This document shows, piece after piece, positions 16,610 through 24,693 of a DNA stretch of 64,000 bases. Each line of letters opens with the position of its first letter. Positions within the stretch are counted from its first letter, which is position 1. The translations under genes and the position numbers were made by a program. A model generated the notes under the pieces. That model saw nothing but the letters and a program-made list of their open reading frames with translations, had not been told where the DNA came from and did no database searches. The stretch is from contig OY781097.1 in the NCBI GenBank assembly GCA_963676415.1, forward strand, positions 3,782,001-3,846,000, written 5' to 3'. The stretch is from G963662905 sp963676415. Its GTDB lineage: Bacteria > Bacteroidota > Bacteroidia > Bacteroidales > WRLA01.

Positions 16610-17697
16610 TACATATGCTTTTTGGCAAACTGCTTAATTGCTTTAATGAGGCGGGCATTTTCCTTGGGCGTACCAATGCTGATGCGCAGGTGTGTGTTCA
16701 GGATTTCTTCGTTCATAAATTTGATTATCAAGTTTTTGCCTTCCAAATATTCTTTCAAAGGAGCTTTTACCTCTTCCGGGATTTTCACCAGGATAAAATT
16801 GGCATGGGAACGATAAGCTTTGAAACCCGGAATCATATTGATCTCATCAAAATAGCGCTGGATATCTGCATTCATTTTAGAACGCATATCGTTATAGTAA
16901 TCATCCGAATCCAGGGCAGCAAGGGCAATGCGTTCTGAAAGTCGGTTATATCCCAGGTAGCGTGCGCTGAATTTTTCAAAATGTGCCAGTTCGGCACCCA
17001 TGAATGCGTATCCAATACGGAGTCCTGCCAGAGCATAATATTTACTGAATGTTCTGATAATCAACAGTTTTGGATATTTATGAATCAGGTGGCTGATATA
17101 GGTTTTATCCGTATTGCTGAAAAGGCTGTAGGCTTCATCGAGTACAATAACTGAATCGGGGCAGGAGAGCAGGATATGTTCCAATTGTTTTGCCTGAAGC
17201 ATGTTTCCTGTTGGGTTGTTGGGTGAAGCAATCAGGATAATCTTAGGTTTATGTTCCTGATAAAGCTCTATTAAACGATCAACATCATACTTAAATTCAT
17301 CTACCCCTTCAACGATGGGATATTCCAGCTGTTTGCCTTTCATCTCAGCAGCAATGGATTTATAATACCACCATGAAAGTGAAGGGATCAGGATGGTATC
17401 TTCTTTGCGGAGATAGCAATGTACGGCTTGTTTCAGGATGTCTTCCCCTCCGTATCCGAGCAGAAGCTGCTCTTCCGGGATATTGTAATCTTCTGAAAGT
17501 CTTTCACTTAACCTGCTTTTTACTCCACGTGCGAAATCGCGGGAGTAAGCACTCATTTTTTTAAAATTAGGCTTTTTTAAAACCTGGAAACATTTTGGGG
17601 CAGGGCCGAAATGGTTTTCGTTCCTGTCCAGATATATTTTTTCGCTCATCATTTGTTTGTAGGATATTTCTGGTTTAATATCCTGTTCAGGGCGCAA
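16609..17697 (-). CDS. HisC/CobD-like fold-type I PLP enzyme
   Basis: A 362-residue class I/II aminotransferase-fold protein. It shows LDRNENHFGPAP near the N-terminus, ASPNNPTGN (about residues 157-165), the PLP-ring Asp187 in VIVLDEAY, and the Schiff-base Lys219 in RTFSKYYALAGLRIGYAF. This pattern is shared by histidinol-phosphate aminotransferases and by CobD-type phospho-amino-acid decarboxylases. No histidine genes adjoin it. Its coupling to the CDP-alcohol phosphotransferase and cytidylyltransferase suggests it makes an amino-alcohol phosphate head group, for example by decarboxylating phosphoserine. A transaminase role is equally open from sequence alone. Confidence 0.82.
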   Translation of the reverse strand: MRPEQDIKPEISYKQMMSEKIYLDRNENHFGPAPKCFQVLKKPNFKKMSAYSRDFARGVKSRLSERLSEDYNIPEEQLLLGYGGEDILKQAVHCYLRKEDTILIPSLSWWYYKSIAAEMKGKQLEYPIVEGVDEFKYDVDRLIELYQEHKPKIILIASPNNPTGNMLQAKQLEHILLSCPDSVIVLDEAYSLFSNTDKTYISHLIHKYPKLLIIRTFSKYYALAGLRIGYAFMGAELAHFEKFSARYLGYNRLSERIALAALDSDDYYNDMRSKMNADIQRYFDEINMIPGFKAYRSHANFILVKIPEEVKAPLKEYLEGKNLIIKFMNEEILNTHLRISIGTPKENARLIKAIKQFAKKHM

Positions 17698-17748
17698 AAG
17701 TAGGGAAATTAAGCTTAAGTTTTTCGCTTGATCTTGCTAATAATATTG

Positions 17749-18753
17749 TTACAGCCATTTATGTTCCAGATACCACTCAATAGTTTCTGTGAGGCCACTG
17801 TTTAAATTGTAATGGGGGAAAAAATCCAGTTCATTTCGTGATGGATTACTGTCGCACAGCCAGTTTATGCTGCTCAGTTCGTTCATTTTTTCTTTATTGA
17901 AAATTGGAAAATTACCTTTGATTTTTTCGCCGGTTTCGGAAAACCATGCTGCCAGATGTGCTATGAATAAAGGTACCCTTATACGAAAGGTTTTTTTATT
18001 GAGTCGCTCTCGTATCATTTCGCCGAGCTGATGATTAGTGTAGGAACATCCATCGGCAACCAGGTATTTTTTGTGAAGAATACTGCTTTCCAATGCGGTT
18101 ATGGCGGCACGGGCAAGATCTTTGACGTAGATAAAGCTTAGGTGCTGCTCTTTGAGCCCGATATATCCTTCAAAACCTTTATTGATCATTTTCATGAAAA
18201 CCAGCAGATCCTTTTCCCGGGGGCCATATACTGTTGTTGGCTTTAGGGCAATCCATGGGAAGTTGCCGGCAGTTTCCAGAAATTTTTCTGCCTCCAGCTT
18301 ACTTTTGGCGTAGGAGGTTAATGGCTTGGATACCTGGTCAATATGAATGGGCTGTAAGCTGTTGGGATCGCCCGGTCCACAGGCTGCCAGACTGCTCATC
18401 AGCAAAAATTTTTCCGGGATGCAATTGCTTTCGATCAATGCATTGACCAGGTTTTTGGTCAATCCGGTGTTGATTTTGAAATAGTCTTCTTTTTTTGAAA
18501 CTTTTGTTGCACCGGCATTGTGCAGGATGTAGTTGAATGTAAGTCCTAAATCTTTTTGCTCTTCAAAAAAATCTTTCAGGGCCTGTTGATCCGACAGATT
18601 GGGGTAAATAAATTCAATATCTAAATCCCTGATCTGGCTGAGATCACTGTTTCTGCGCACGGCAGCATAAACTTTATATCCTTTTCGGATGGCTTCTTCA
18701 ACCAAAAAACTGCCAATAAAGCCGTTTGCGCCAGTGATGAGGATGTTTTTCAT
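17749..18753 (-). CDS. NAD-dependent epimerase/dehydratase-family reductase (probable ceramide-pathway reductase, CerR-like)
   Basis: A 334-residue extended short-chain dehydrogenase with the Rossmann loop ITGANGFIGSFLVEEA at the N-terminus and the catalytic YxxxK pair in LTSYAKSKLEAEKF. Enzymes of this family next to serine palmitoyltransferase (CerR in Caulobacter) reduce the 3-keto group on the way to dihydroceramide. Its ATG shares a base with the stop of the acyltransferase gene upstream (TGATG at 18753). The reductase role is therefore inferred from operon context plus family; a sugar epimerase function is the alternative. Confidence 0.8.
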   Translation of the reverse strand: MKNILITGANGFIGSFLVEEAIRKGYKVYAAVRRNSDLSQIRDLDIEFIYPNLSDQQALKDFFEEQKDLGLTFNYILHNAGATKVSKKEDYFKINTGLTKNLVNALIESNCIPEKFLLMSSLAACGPGDPNSLQPIHIDQVSKPLTSYAKSKLEAEKFLETAGNFPWIALKPTTVYGPREKDLLVFMKMINKGFEGYIGLKEQHLSFIYVKDLARAAITALESSILHKKYLVADGCSYTNHQLGEMIRERLNKKTFRIRVPLFIAHLAAWFSETGEKIKGNFPIFNKEKMNELSSINWLCDSNPSRNELDFFPHYNLNSGLTETIEWYLEHKWL

Positions 18754-19874
18754 CAGATTTTTTTCAGGTATGCACGCCTTTTTTTATGGATACGGTAATC
18801 ATATCCTTCCCACTGGCGACGCACCATTTCATTGTTTTCCAGTTCAACATTGGTTTCCGCTTTGCGGTAACCTTCTTTGATGTAAATAGGTATCAGATAG
18901 TCGAATAAAATTGCATTTACGCCTTTTTTCTGATATTCGGGCAATACACCGATCAGGTAAAAATCGATGGTATCGCGCTTTTTCATGGCCTGAAGCAGAT
19001 GATACCATCCGAAAGGCAGCAGTTTGCCTTTGATTTTCTGCATGGCTTTCGACATGGACGGCATGGTAATACCAAATCCCACTACCTGATCATCATTCAT
19101 GATTACCGGTACATACTGGGGTTTGATGTAACTGAAATACTTTTTGGTATAGTATTTTTTTTGTGCATCAGATAGTCCTGCAAAACCATAAACGGGCTTA
19201 AAAGCCTGATTGAGCACATCAAAAATCTGATCGGCATAGGGCAGGAGTTCTTTGGCTTTTTTGACTTCCAGCATGCGGAGGCCGAATTTTTTCTTTACGA
19301 TATCTGCAATGCGGTGCACACGTTCAGGCACGCCTTTGGGCACCATTACTTCATATTCAAACCAATCGGCATCTTTGGTGTAGCCCAGTTTTTCCATATG
19401 TACCGGATAATAAGGATAATTATATATTGTAGCTATGGTGCCTTCTTCTTCAAATCCTTCGATGAGCATGCCTTCTTTGTCCATGTCGCTGAAGCCCATG
19501 GGGCCGTTTATCGCTTCCATGCCTTTTTCCTTTGCCCATTCTTCCACTTTTTGCATCAAAGCAGATGATACATCATAATCATCAATGAAATCGATCCAAC
19601 CGAAACGCATATATTTTTGATCCCATGCTTCATTTGCTTTATGGTTCAGGATTGCGGCAATGCGACCGATAATTTTCCCACTTTCATTATGAGCAATCCA
19701 AAGTTTGGTTTCACAGAATTCAAAAGCTGGATTTTTTTTCTGGTTAAAAGTCTCTGCTTCTTCCAAAAGGATTGGAGGGACGAAGAATGCATTGTCCTTA
19801 TACAGTTCCAAAGGAAAACGTATAAAAGCCTTTAAATCCTTTTTGCTCCTAACTTCTTTGATGCTCAGCTTCAT
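18753..19874 (-). CDS. GNAT-like acyltransferase, bacterial ceramide synthase type (copy 1)
   Basis: A 373-residue protein that starts KLSIKEVRSKKDLKAFIRFP and contains an acyl-CoA N-acyltransferase fold (GKIIGRIAAILNHKAN; GPMGFSDMDKEGML). A C-terminal GNAT-like half follows (FYLIGVLPEYQKKGVNAILF). It is clearly paralogous to the gene at 19996-21144, sharing the FGW(I/F)D, GFxDxDxEGxLxEGF and NxPYY blocks. This family includes the acyltransferase that N-acylates the sphingoid base in bacteria (bCerS). Position inside a serine palmitoyltransferase operon supports that reading. The substrate is not proven. Confidence 0.75.
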   Translation of the reverse strand: MKLSIKEVRSKKDLKAFIRFPLELYKDNAFFVPPILLEEAETFNQKKNPAFEFCETKLWIAHNESGKIIGRIAAILNHKANEAWDQKYMRFGWIDFIDDYDVSSALMQKVEEWAKEKGMEAINGPMGFSDMDKEGMLIEGFEEEGTIATIYNYPYYPVHMEKLGYTKDADWFEYEVMVPKGVPERVHRIADIVKKKFGLRMLEVKKAKELLPYADQIFDVLNQAFKPVYGFAGLSDAQKKYYTKKYFSYIKPQYVPVIMNDDQVVGFGITMPSMSKAMQKIKGKLLPFGWYHLLQAMKKRDTIDFYLIGVLPEYQKKGVNAILFDYLIPIYIKEGYRKAETNVELENNEMVRRQWEGYDYRIHKKRRAYLKKI

Positions 19875-19888
19875 AATTTGTTTGGTAT

Positions 19889-19992
19889 TTGTCCATTAAG
19901 TTTGGACTTTATAAGCGAACTCTGAATAGTGTTTGTCTATATAAAATACTGTGCTTGATTCAGAATGCCTCGACCTCGGACATTATGGACAA
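19889..19992. repeat. Small palindromic MITE-like element between the two acyltransferase genes
   Basis: About 104 bases bounded by inverted ends TTGTCCATTAAGT (19889-19901) and, on the other strand, TTGTCCATAATGT (19992-19980), 11 of 13 identical. A second inverted pair lies inside (TCTGAAT at 19921-19927 and ATTCAGA at 19959-19965). The left arm resembles the sequence at 37180-37222, including an identical CTCTGAATAGT. It has no coding capacity. It lies 4 bases past the stop of the upstream gene, inside an otherwise tightly packed operon. A miniature transposon or a dispersed RNA hairpin are both possible. Confidence 0.45.
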
Positions 19993-19995
19993 GCG

Positions 19996-21144
19996 CTAAA
20001 TATTATCTTCCTTGCGTGTACGGCCCAGCAAAAGCTTCATATAGCAACGGCGACGCTTATGGAGTTTATAATCAAAGTTTTTCCAAAGGGATTGCACTTC
20101 CTGGTTGCTTTCATATTCAATATTGGTCTCGGCATATTTGAATCCTCTGGCAATAACATTTTTGCCCATTTCATCAATTAAAACCGCACTGATTCCTTTA
20201 TTGATATATTCTGGCCGTGCACCGATGAAATACATATCAAGCACATCTGTCTTTAGGATTTCTTTACGGTTTTTTATCAGGCTGAGGAAATCAACTTTTC
20301 CTTTTGATTTCTGCAGGAATTTCGAAACTGATGGCATCGTTACAGCAAAAGCAGCTACGCGCTCATCTTGATCCAGCATAATAGTAACCAAATCAGTATC
20401 CAGATAGTTTATATAGCGGCTTACATAGAAATCCATAATTTCCTGTGTGATAGGTGTAAAACCATAGAGCAAACCATAAACATCGTTGATCATATTAATG
20501 ATTTCAGGGATGTATTTATGTGTGTCCTGAGGTTTTGCCATTTTTGCCAGGCGCAGCTGATATTTTTTACGGACATAATTGGCAACCTTTTTGATTTTGG
20601 GCGGAATTTCGTCCGGTATGTGTACGCGATACTCAACCCAGCCTGCATCCTTACGGAAACCGCTATCGAGTATTAGGTTCTCGTAATAAGGATGATTGTA
20701 GCGTTCAACAATTGTTGCTAATTGATCAAAGCCTTCAACGAGGATTCCTTCAGTATCAAAATCAGTGAATCCCAATGGCCCGTGCACTGCTTCCATTCCA
20801 CTGGAAACAGCCCAGTTTTCCACTGTACTGAAGAGCGCCCTGCTGACTTCTGCATCATCAATACTGTCGAACCATCCGAATCGGGCATGACGTTTTCCCC
20901 ATTTGGCAATGTATTCGTTATTAATAATCCCGGCGATCCGTCCGGCCGTTTTACCGTCCTTTTCTGCGATCCAAAGTTTGATGTCGCAATTACGCATTAC
21001 GGGGTTTTTATCCCCAAATACATTCATTTCCTGATCAATCACAGGTGGCACCCAATAAGGGTTATCTGAATAAAGAGCAAAAGGGAAAATAATAAATTCC
21101 TTCAGCTCTTTTTTTGTGTTGACTTCCTTTATTTGAACAGACAT
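19996..21144 (-). CDS. GNAT-like acyltransferase, bacterial ceramide synthase type (copy 2)
   Basis: A 382-residue paralogue of the gene at 18753-19874, with the same blocks: KELKEFIIFPFALYSDNPYW, GRIAGIINNEYIAKWG, GPLGFTDFDTEGILVEGF, and a C-terminal FIGARPEYINKGISAVLIDE. It ends in a basic tail (KLHKRRRCYMKLLLG). It follows the serine palmitoyltransferase stop by 11 bases, so the two are co-transcribed. Two tandem copies may acylate with different fatty acids, or one may act at another step such as O-acylation. Sequence alone does not decide. Confidence 0.75.
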   Translation of the reverse strand: MSVQIKEVNTKKELKEFIIFPFALYSDNPYWVPPVIDQEMNVFGDKNPVMRNCDIKLWIAEKDGKTAGRIAGIINNEYIAKWGKRHARFGWFDSIDDAEVSRALFSTVENWAVSSGMEAVHGPLGFTDFDTEGILVEGFDQLATIVERYNHPYYENLILDSGFRKDAGWVEYRVHIPDEIPPKIKKVANYVRKKYQLRLAKMAKPQDTHKYIPEIINMINDVYGLLYGFTPITQEIMDFYVSRYINYLDTDLVTIMLDQDERVAAFAVTMPSVSKFLQKSKGKVDFLSLIKNRKEILKTDVLDMYFIGARPEYINKGISAVLIDEMGKNVIARGFKYAETNIEYESNQEVQSLWKNFDYKLHKRRRCYMKLLLGRTRKEDNI

Positions 21145-21155
21145 TTTTTCAGCTT

Positions 21156-22343
21156 TTATTCTACAATGTGCAGTTTTTTCCCAATACGGTACATGGTATC
21201 AAGTGCCCTGTCTATCTGCTCTCTGGTGTGCGTAGCCATCAGGCTGAAACGGATCATTGTTGAGTCACTTGGTACCGCAGGACTAACAACCGGATTCACA
21301 AAAATACCTTCGTTCATCAGCATTTTAGTGAACATAAAAGTTTTGGCATCTTCACGCACATAGACCGGAATAATAGGTGTTTCTGTGATTCCAATATCAA
21401 AACCAAGCTCTTTGAACTTATTAATTGCGTAATGTGTATGCTTCCAAAGTGTTTCGATGCGTTCGGGTTCCTGCTGAATGATTTCGAGTGCAGCAAGAGC
21501 ACTGGCGGCAGAAGCAGGTGCGATACTGGCACTGAAAATCAACGAACGGCTGTTATGCTTCAGGAAATTTATGGTTTCAGTATCACTGGCAATGAATCCA
21601 CCTATGGAAGCAAGTGATTTGCTGAAGGTTCCCATTATGAGATCTACTTCATTGGTAAGTCCAAAATGTGATGCAGTACCGGAGCCCTTTTCGCCAATAA
21701 CTCCCAATGCATGCGCATCATCAACCATTACCGTAGCTCCGTACTTTTTGCTCAGTTCTACTATCTCAGGAAGTTTTACGATATCGCCTTCCATACTGAA
21801 AATGCCATCAACAACGATCAGTTTGATTTTATCGCTTTCACATTTTTTTAGCTCGCGTTCCAGGCTTGCCATATCGTTATGCCGGTATTTATAGGCATTT
21901 GAGAACGAAAGCCTGCGGCCTTCAATGATACTGGCATGATCCAACTCATCAAGGATAATATAGTCCTGTCGTCCTGTTATCGCAGAAATTACGCCAACAT
22001 TTACTAAAAAACCGGCACTGTAAACCAATGCGCCTTCTTTTCCTACAAATTTTGCCAGTTTTTCTTCTAATTCGATATGGATGTCCAGTGTGCCGTTCAG
22101 GAAACGGCTACCTGCGCATCCCGAACCATATTTGTCTATGGCCGCTTTTGAAGCCTCTTTGATTTTTGGATGATTTGTAAGCCCAAGATAGGAATTGGAT
22201 CCGAACATGAGCACTTTTTTGCCGTTGATAATGACTTCGGCATCCTGATCTGATTCCACTACCCTGAAATATGGGTAAACACCCAGCTTCTGGGCTTGTT
22301 GTGGAAGGTCATATTTAGCTAATTTTTTTTGTAATGGTCGCAT
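21156..22343 (-). CDS. spt: Serine palmitoyltransferase / alpha-oxoamine synthase
   Basis: PLP enzyme condensing an acyl-CoA or acyl-ACP with serine to 3-ketosphinganine, the first step of sphingolipid synthesis. The 395-residue protein has the alpha-oxoamine synthase layout: NSYLGLTNHP, GSGCAGSRFLNGT, the cofactor-stacking His136 in LDELDHAS, Asp208 and His211 in VMVDDAHALG, and Schiff-base Lys242 in GTFSKSLASIGGF. The family also contains Gly C-acetyltransferase (kbl) and AONS (bioF). The acyltransferase and reductase neighbours favour serine palmitoyltransferase. Use of cysteate (capnine-type sulfonolipid) instead of serine cannot be excluded. Confidence 0.88.
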   Translation of the reverse strand: MRPLQKKLAKYDLPQQAQKLGVYPYFRVVESDQDAEVIINGKKVLMFGSNSYLGLTNHPKIKEASKAAIDKYGSGCAGSRFLNGTLDIHIELEEKLAKFVGKEGALVYSAGFLVNVGVISAITGRQDYIILDELDHASIIEGRRLSFSNAYKYRHNDMASLERELKKCESDKIKLIVVDGIFSMEGDIVKLPEIVELSKKYGATVMVDDAHALGVIGEKGSGTASHFGLTNEVDLIMGTFSKSLASIGGFIASDTETINFLKHNSRSLIFSASIAPASAASALAALEIIQQEPERIETLWKHTHYAINKFKELGFDIGITETPIIPVYVREDAKTFMFTKMLMNEGIFVNPVVSPAVPSDSTMIRFSLMATHTREQIDRALDTMYRIGKKLHIVE

Positions 22344-22406
22344 TAAAAGTTTTTCAAATTATTAACTTGATGTCCCATTCTGATTGTTTTAATACAATCA
22401 AGCCTG

Positions 22407-22414
22407 CAAATATA
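22407..22414 (-). promoter_or_regulatory. Candidate -7 element of the lipid operon
   Basis: The minus strand reads TATATTTG (TAnnTTTG) here, 63 bases before the spt start codon. No TTTG -33 element is found at the usual spacing, so support is limited. Confidence 0.3.
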
Positions 22415-22484
22415 AGAATTTAATAAAAACAGATGATATTTATATAAATATCTTAGAACAAGTTACTTAGGTGTATTTTGTGTT

Positions 22485-23207
22485 TTACGAAGATAAAAGG
22501 AATATTGCCGGTTTTTTGTTGATTGATGGAAGTTTCCCCTTCCAGTCTTTAATGGGCCTGCTATTAATGTAGGCATCGGGATGGCTAATATTGGCTGCTA
22601 TACAAAGCATTGTGGCAGGATCACAGTGCTGTAAAATTTGTTCGAGCAATTGCATATTGCGGTAGGGTGTTTCCATGAACATTTGAGTTTGCCCACTTTG
22701 TTTGGCCAGACGTTCCAGTTTTTTCAACTCATTGAGCCTTTGTTTTTTATCTATGGGAAGATATCCATGAAATGAAAAACTCTGCCCGTTAAAACCGGAT
22801 GAAATAAGTGCCATCAGGATGGAGGAAGGGCCGATAAGCGGTTCGACAGTTATGTTGTTTTCGTGGCAAAGTTTCACGATGAAACTGCCCGGATCGGCAA
22901 TGCATGGTGGCCCGGCTTCCGAAATCATGCCCATATCTGTTCCGGAAATCAAGGGCAATATATATTCAAGTGCCTGTTGATCGGTGGTGCGTTTGTTAAG
23001 CTCATAAAAGCTTAGGCCATCAATATTGACTGAAGGTTCTACAGACTTTATAAACCGTCGTGCCGACCGGATGTTTTCTACAATGAAATGATTGCAGTTC
23101 AGTATGATTTCACGATTATATGGTGGAAAAAGCCTGTCCGGTGCAACAAACCCCAAATCACTTGGGATCAAATATAATTTACCGCTTTTAGCGCTTTGAT
23201 TTACCAT
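22485..23207 (-). CDS. RsmI-like SAM-dependent methyltransferase (tetrapyrrole methylase fold)
   Basis: A 240-residue protein of the RsmI/tetrapyrrole methylase superfamily. It has the N-terminal KLYLIPSDLG strand, the central MGMISEAGPPCIADPGS motif (about residues 92-108) and EPLIGPSSILMAL. RsmI 2'-O-methylates 16S rRNA C1402. This protein looks like the shorter, divergent Bacteroidota paralogue, so the target is uncertain. It overlaps the dehydratase gene by 7 bases and is the last gene of a three-gene operon. Confidence 0.82.
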   Translation of the reverse strand: MVNQSAKSGKLYLIPSDLGFVAPDRLFPPYNREIILNCNHFIVENIRSARRFIKSVEPSVNIDGLSFYELNKRTTDQQALEYILPLISGTDMGMISEAGPPCIADPGSFIVKLCHENNITVEPLIGPSSILMALISSGFNGQSFSFHGYLPIDKKQRLNELKKLERLAKQSGQTQMFMETPYRNMQLLEQILQHCDPATMLCIAANISHPDAYINSRPIKDWKGKLPSINKKPAIFLLSS

Positions 23208-24145
23208 GGTAAGTTGTTTAAATCCTGGTTTCCGCCACTAAGGATAATGGCAATTTTCTGATATTTTTTGGGGATTTTTTCTTCGAGCACTGCTGCAAGG
23301 GGCACAGCTGAACTAGGTTCCACAATTATCTTCATGCGTTCCCAAATCAGGCGCATGGCTTTTACAATTGATTCCTCTTTAATGCATACGATGTCCTCCA
23401 CATATTTCATTATTAATGGGAAAGTAATACTGCCTAATGAAGTAAGCAGGCCGTCAGCTATGGTTTTGGGGTTTTGGGAAGGAACAAATTTTCCTGAATG
23501 GAAACTGTTGTAGGCGTCATTAGCACCTTTTGGCTCACAGGCAATTACAGGTATTTCCCCAAAATAGTGTGCCGAGAGTGCAGTTCCGCTCAGCAGTCCG
23601 CCGCCACCAACAGGCGCCAGGATTACATCAGGTTTTTCATCTAGGCTTTCAATCAGCTCTTTAGCCGCTGTTGCCTGGCCGCATATTATGCCTTCATTAT
23701 TGTATGGATGAATTTCCATTGCGCCGCTTTCGGCAATTACTTCTAGCAGTGTTTGCTCCCGTGCCTGCAGCGTAGGTTTGCAGAAACGGATCATTCCACC
23801 ATAGCTCTTTACGGCGGCTATTTTGATTTTTGGGGCGTTTTCAGGCATCACAATGTGCGCCGGGAATCCACGTATAGAAGCAGCACGGGCCAATGCTGCC
23901 GCGTGGTTTCCGCTTGAATGTGTGGCCACTCCTTTCTCCGCTTGGGCATCACTGAGTGAAAACACGACATTGCATGCACCACGTGATTTAAAAGCACCGG
24001 CTTTCTGAAAATTTTCGCATTTAAAATGAATTTGCCTGCCACTGATCCTGTTTATCCATTCGGATGATAGGACCGGTGTGCGGTGCGTATAGGGTGCAAT
24101 ACGTTCAGCTGCTTGCCGGATGTCGTTTGCTGAGATATTAGTCAT
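23201..24145 (-). CDS. Threonine/serine dehydratase or serine racemase (fold-type II PLP)
   Basis: A 314-residue PLP enzyme with the Lys-containing KCENFQKAGAFKSRGA block (about residues 49-64), the substrate loop ATHSSGNHAAALA, and the glycine-rich phosphate site APVGGGGLLSGTAL. The ACT regulatory domain of biosynthetic threonine deaminase is missing, so it is of the short catabolic dehydratase/serine racemase type. It overlaps the phosphatase gene by 8 bases and the methyltransferase gene by 7. The physiological substrate (Ser or Thr) is open. Confidence 0.88.
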   Translation of the reverse strand: MTNISANDIRQAAERIAPYTHRTPVLSSEWINRISGRQIHFKCENFQKAGAFKSRGACNVVFSLSDAQAEKGVATHSSGNHAAALARAASIRGFPAHIVMPENAPKIKIAAVKSYGGMIRFCKPTLQAREQTLLEVIAESGAMEIHPYNNEGIICGQATAAKELIESLDEKPDVILAPVGGGGLLSGTALSAHYFGEIPVIACEPKGANDAYNSFHSGKFVPSQNPKTIADGLLTSLGSITFPLIMKYVEDIVCIKEESIVKAMRLIWERMKIIVEPSSAVPLAAVLEEKIPKKYQKIAIILSGGNQDLNNLPW

Positions 24146-24608
24146 TGGTTTTAAGAATCTTTTTAGCTATTTTTTCTGTAGCCTTGTCCAGCATTTGATA
24201 GGTGTCGTTAAAACCTCCTGCACCTCCAAAATAGGGGTCTGCAACATCAATTTGGCCATTGGGATATACTTCGTTCATGATCATGCTTACCTTTTGACGG
24301 TCATTTTCATTTCGGACCAAACGGAGTACATTACGGTAGTTTTGGCTGTCCATTACATAAATCATGTCGAAGCGGTCGAAATCATTTTGCTCGAATTGCC
24401 TACCGCTCAGGTCGCTGATGTCCATTCCGTGTTCCTGCAGTTTTGCCATGGCCCGTCGGTCGGGTTGTTCGCCAACATGATAAGCTGCTGTGCCGCAGGA
24501 GTCAACTTCGGCCTGTAGTTTGTATTTCTCTATTTTAGAGCGCATTATTCCTTCTGCCATAGGCGACCGGCAAATATTTCCGAGGCACACCATTAATATT
24601 TTTTGCAT
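24138..24608 (-). CDS. Low-molecular-weight protein-tyrosine phosphatase
   Basis: A 156-residue phosphatase with the active-site P-loop VCLGNICRSPMAEG at the N-terminus (C(x5)R motif) and the general-acid Asp in the C-terminal DVADPYFGG. The second ATG (24606-24608, MQKILMVCLGN) is preferred; a start at 24614 would add two residues. In many bacteria these enzymes oppose BY-kinases in polysaccharide synthesis, but no BY-kinase is in the window. It is the first gene of the operon with the dehydratase and methyltransferase. Confidence 0.92.
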   Translation of the reverse strand: MQKILMVCLGNICRSPMAEGIMRSKIEKYKLQAEVDSCGTAAYHVGEQPDRRAMAKLQEHGMDISDLSGRQFEQNDFDRFDMIYVMDSQNYRNVLRLVRNENDRQKVSMIMNEVYPNGQIDVADPYFGGAGGFNDTYQMLDKATEKIAKKILKTND

Positions 24609-24640
24609 ATGCATTTGACTTAGGTATTACAAAAATACAT

Positions 24641-24672
24641 AAAAAGCCCGTCGGGATAATGACAGGCTTTTT
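24641..24672 (-). terminator. Rho-independent terminator of dnaA
   Basis: On the minus strand AAAAAGCCTGTC pairs with GACGGGCTTTTT (one mismatch) around a short loop and ends in five T. It lies 22 bases after the dnaA stop codon. Confidence 0.85.
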
Positions 24673-24693
24673 AATAAATTTGATTTTAATTGA

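Noticed and set aside
14995..17697. Phosphonate (aminoethylphosphonate) head-group pathway
   Set aside because: No PEP mutase or phosphonopyruvate decarboxylase is encoded nearby; a phosphate-ester head group is simpler.
16609..17697. Assignment as biosynthetic histidinol-phosphate aminotransferase hisC
   Set aside because: No other his genes are present and the gene is coupled to lipid head-group genes, so the specific symbol is not justified.
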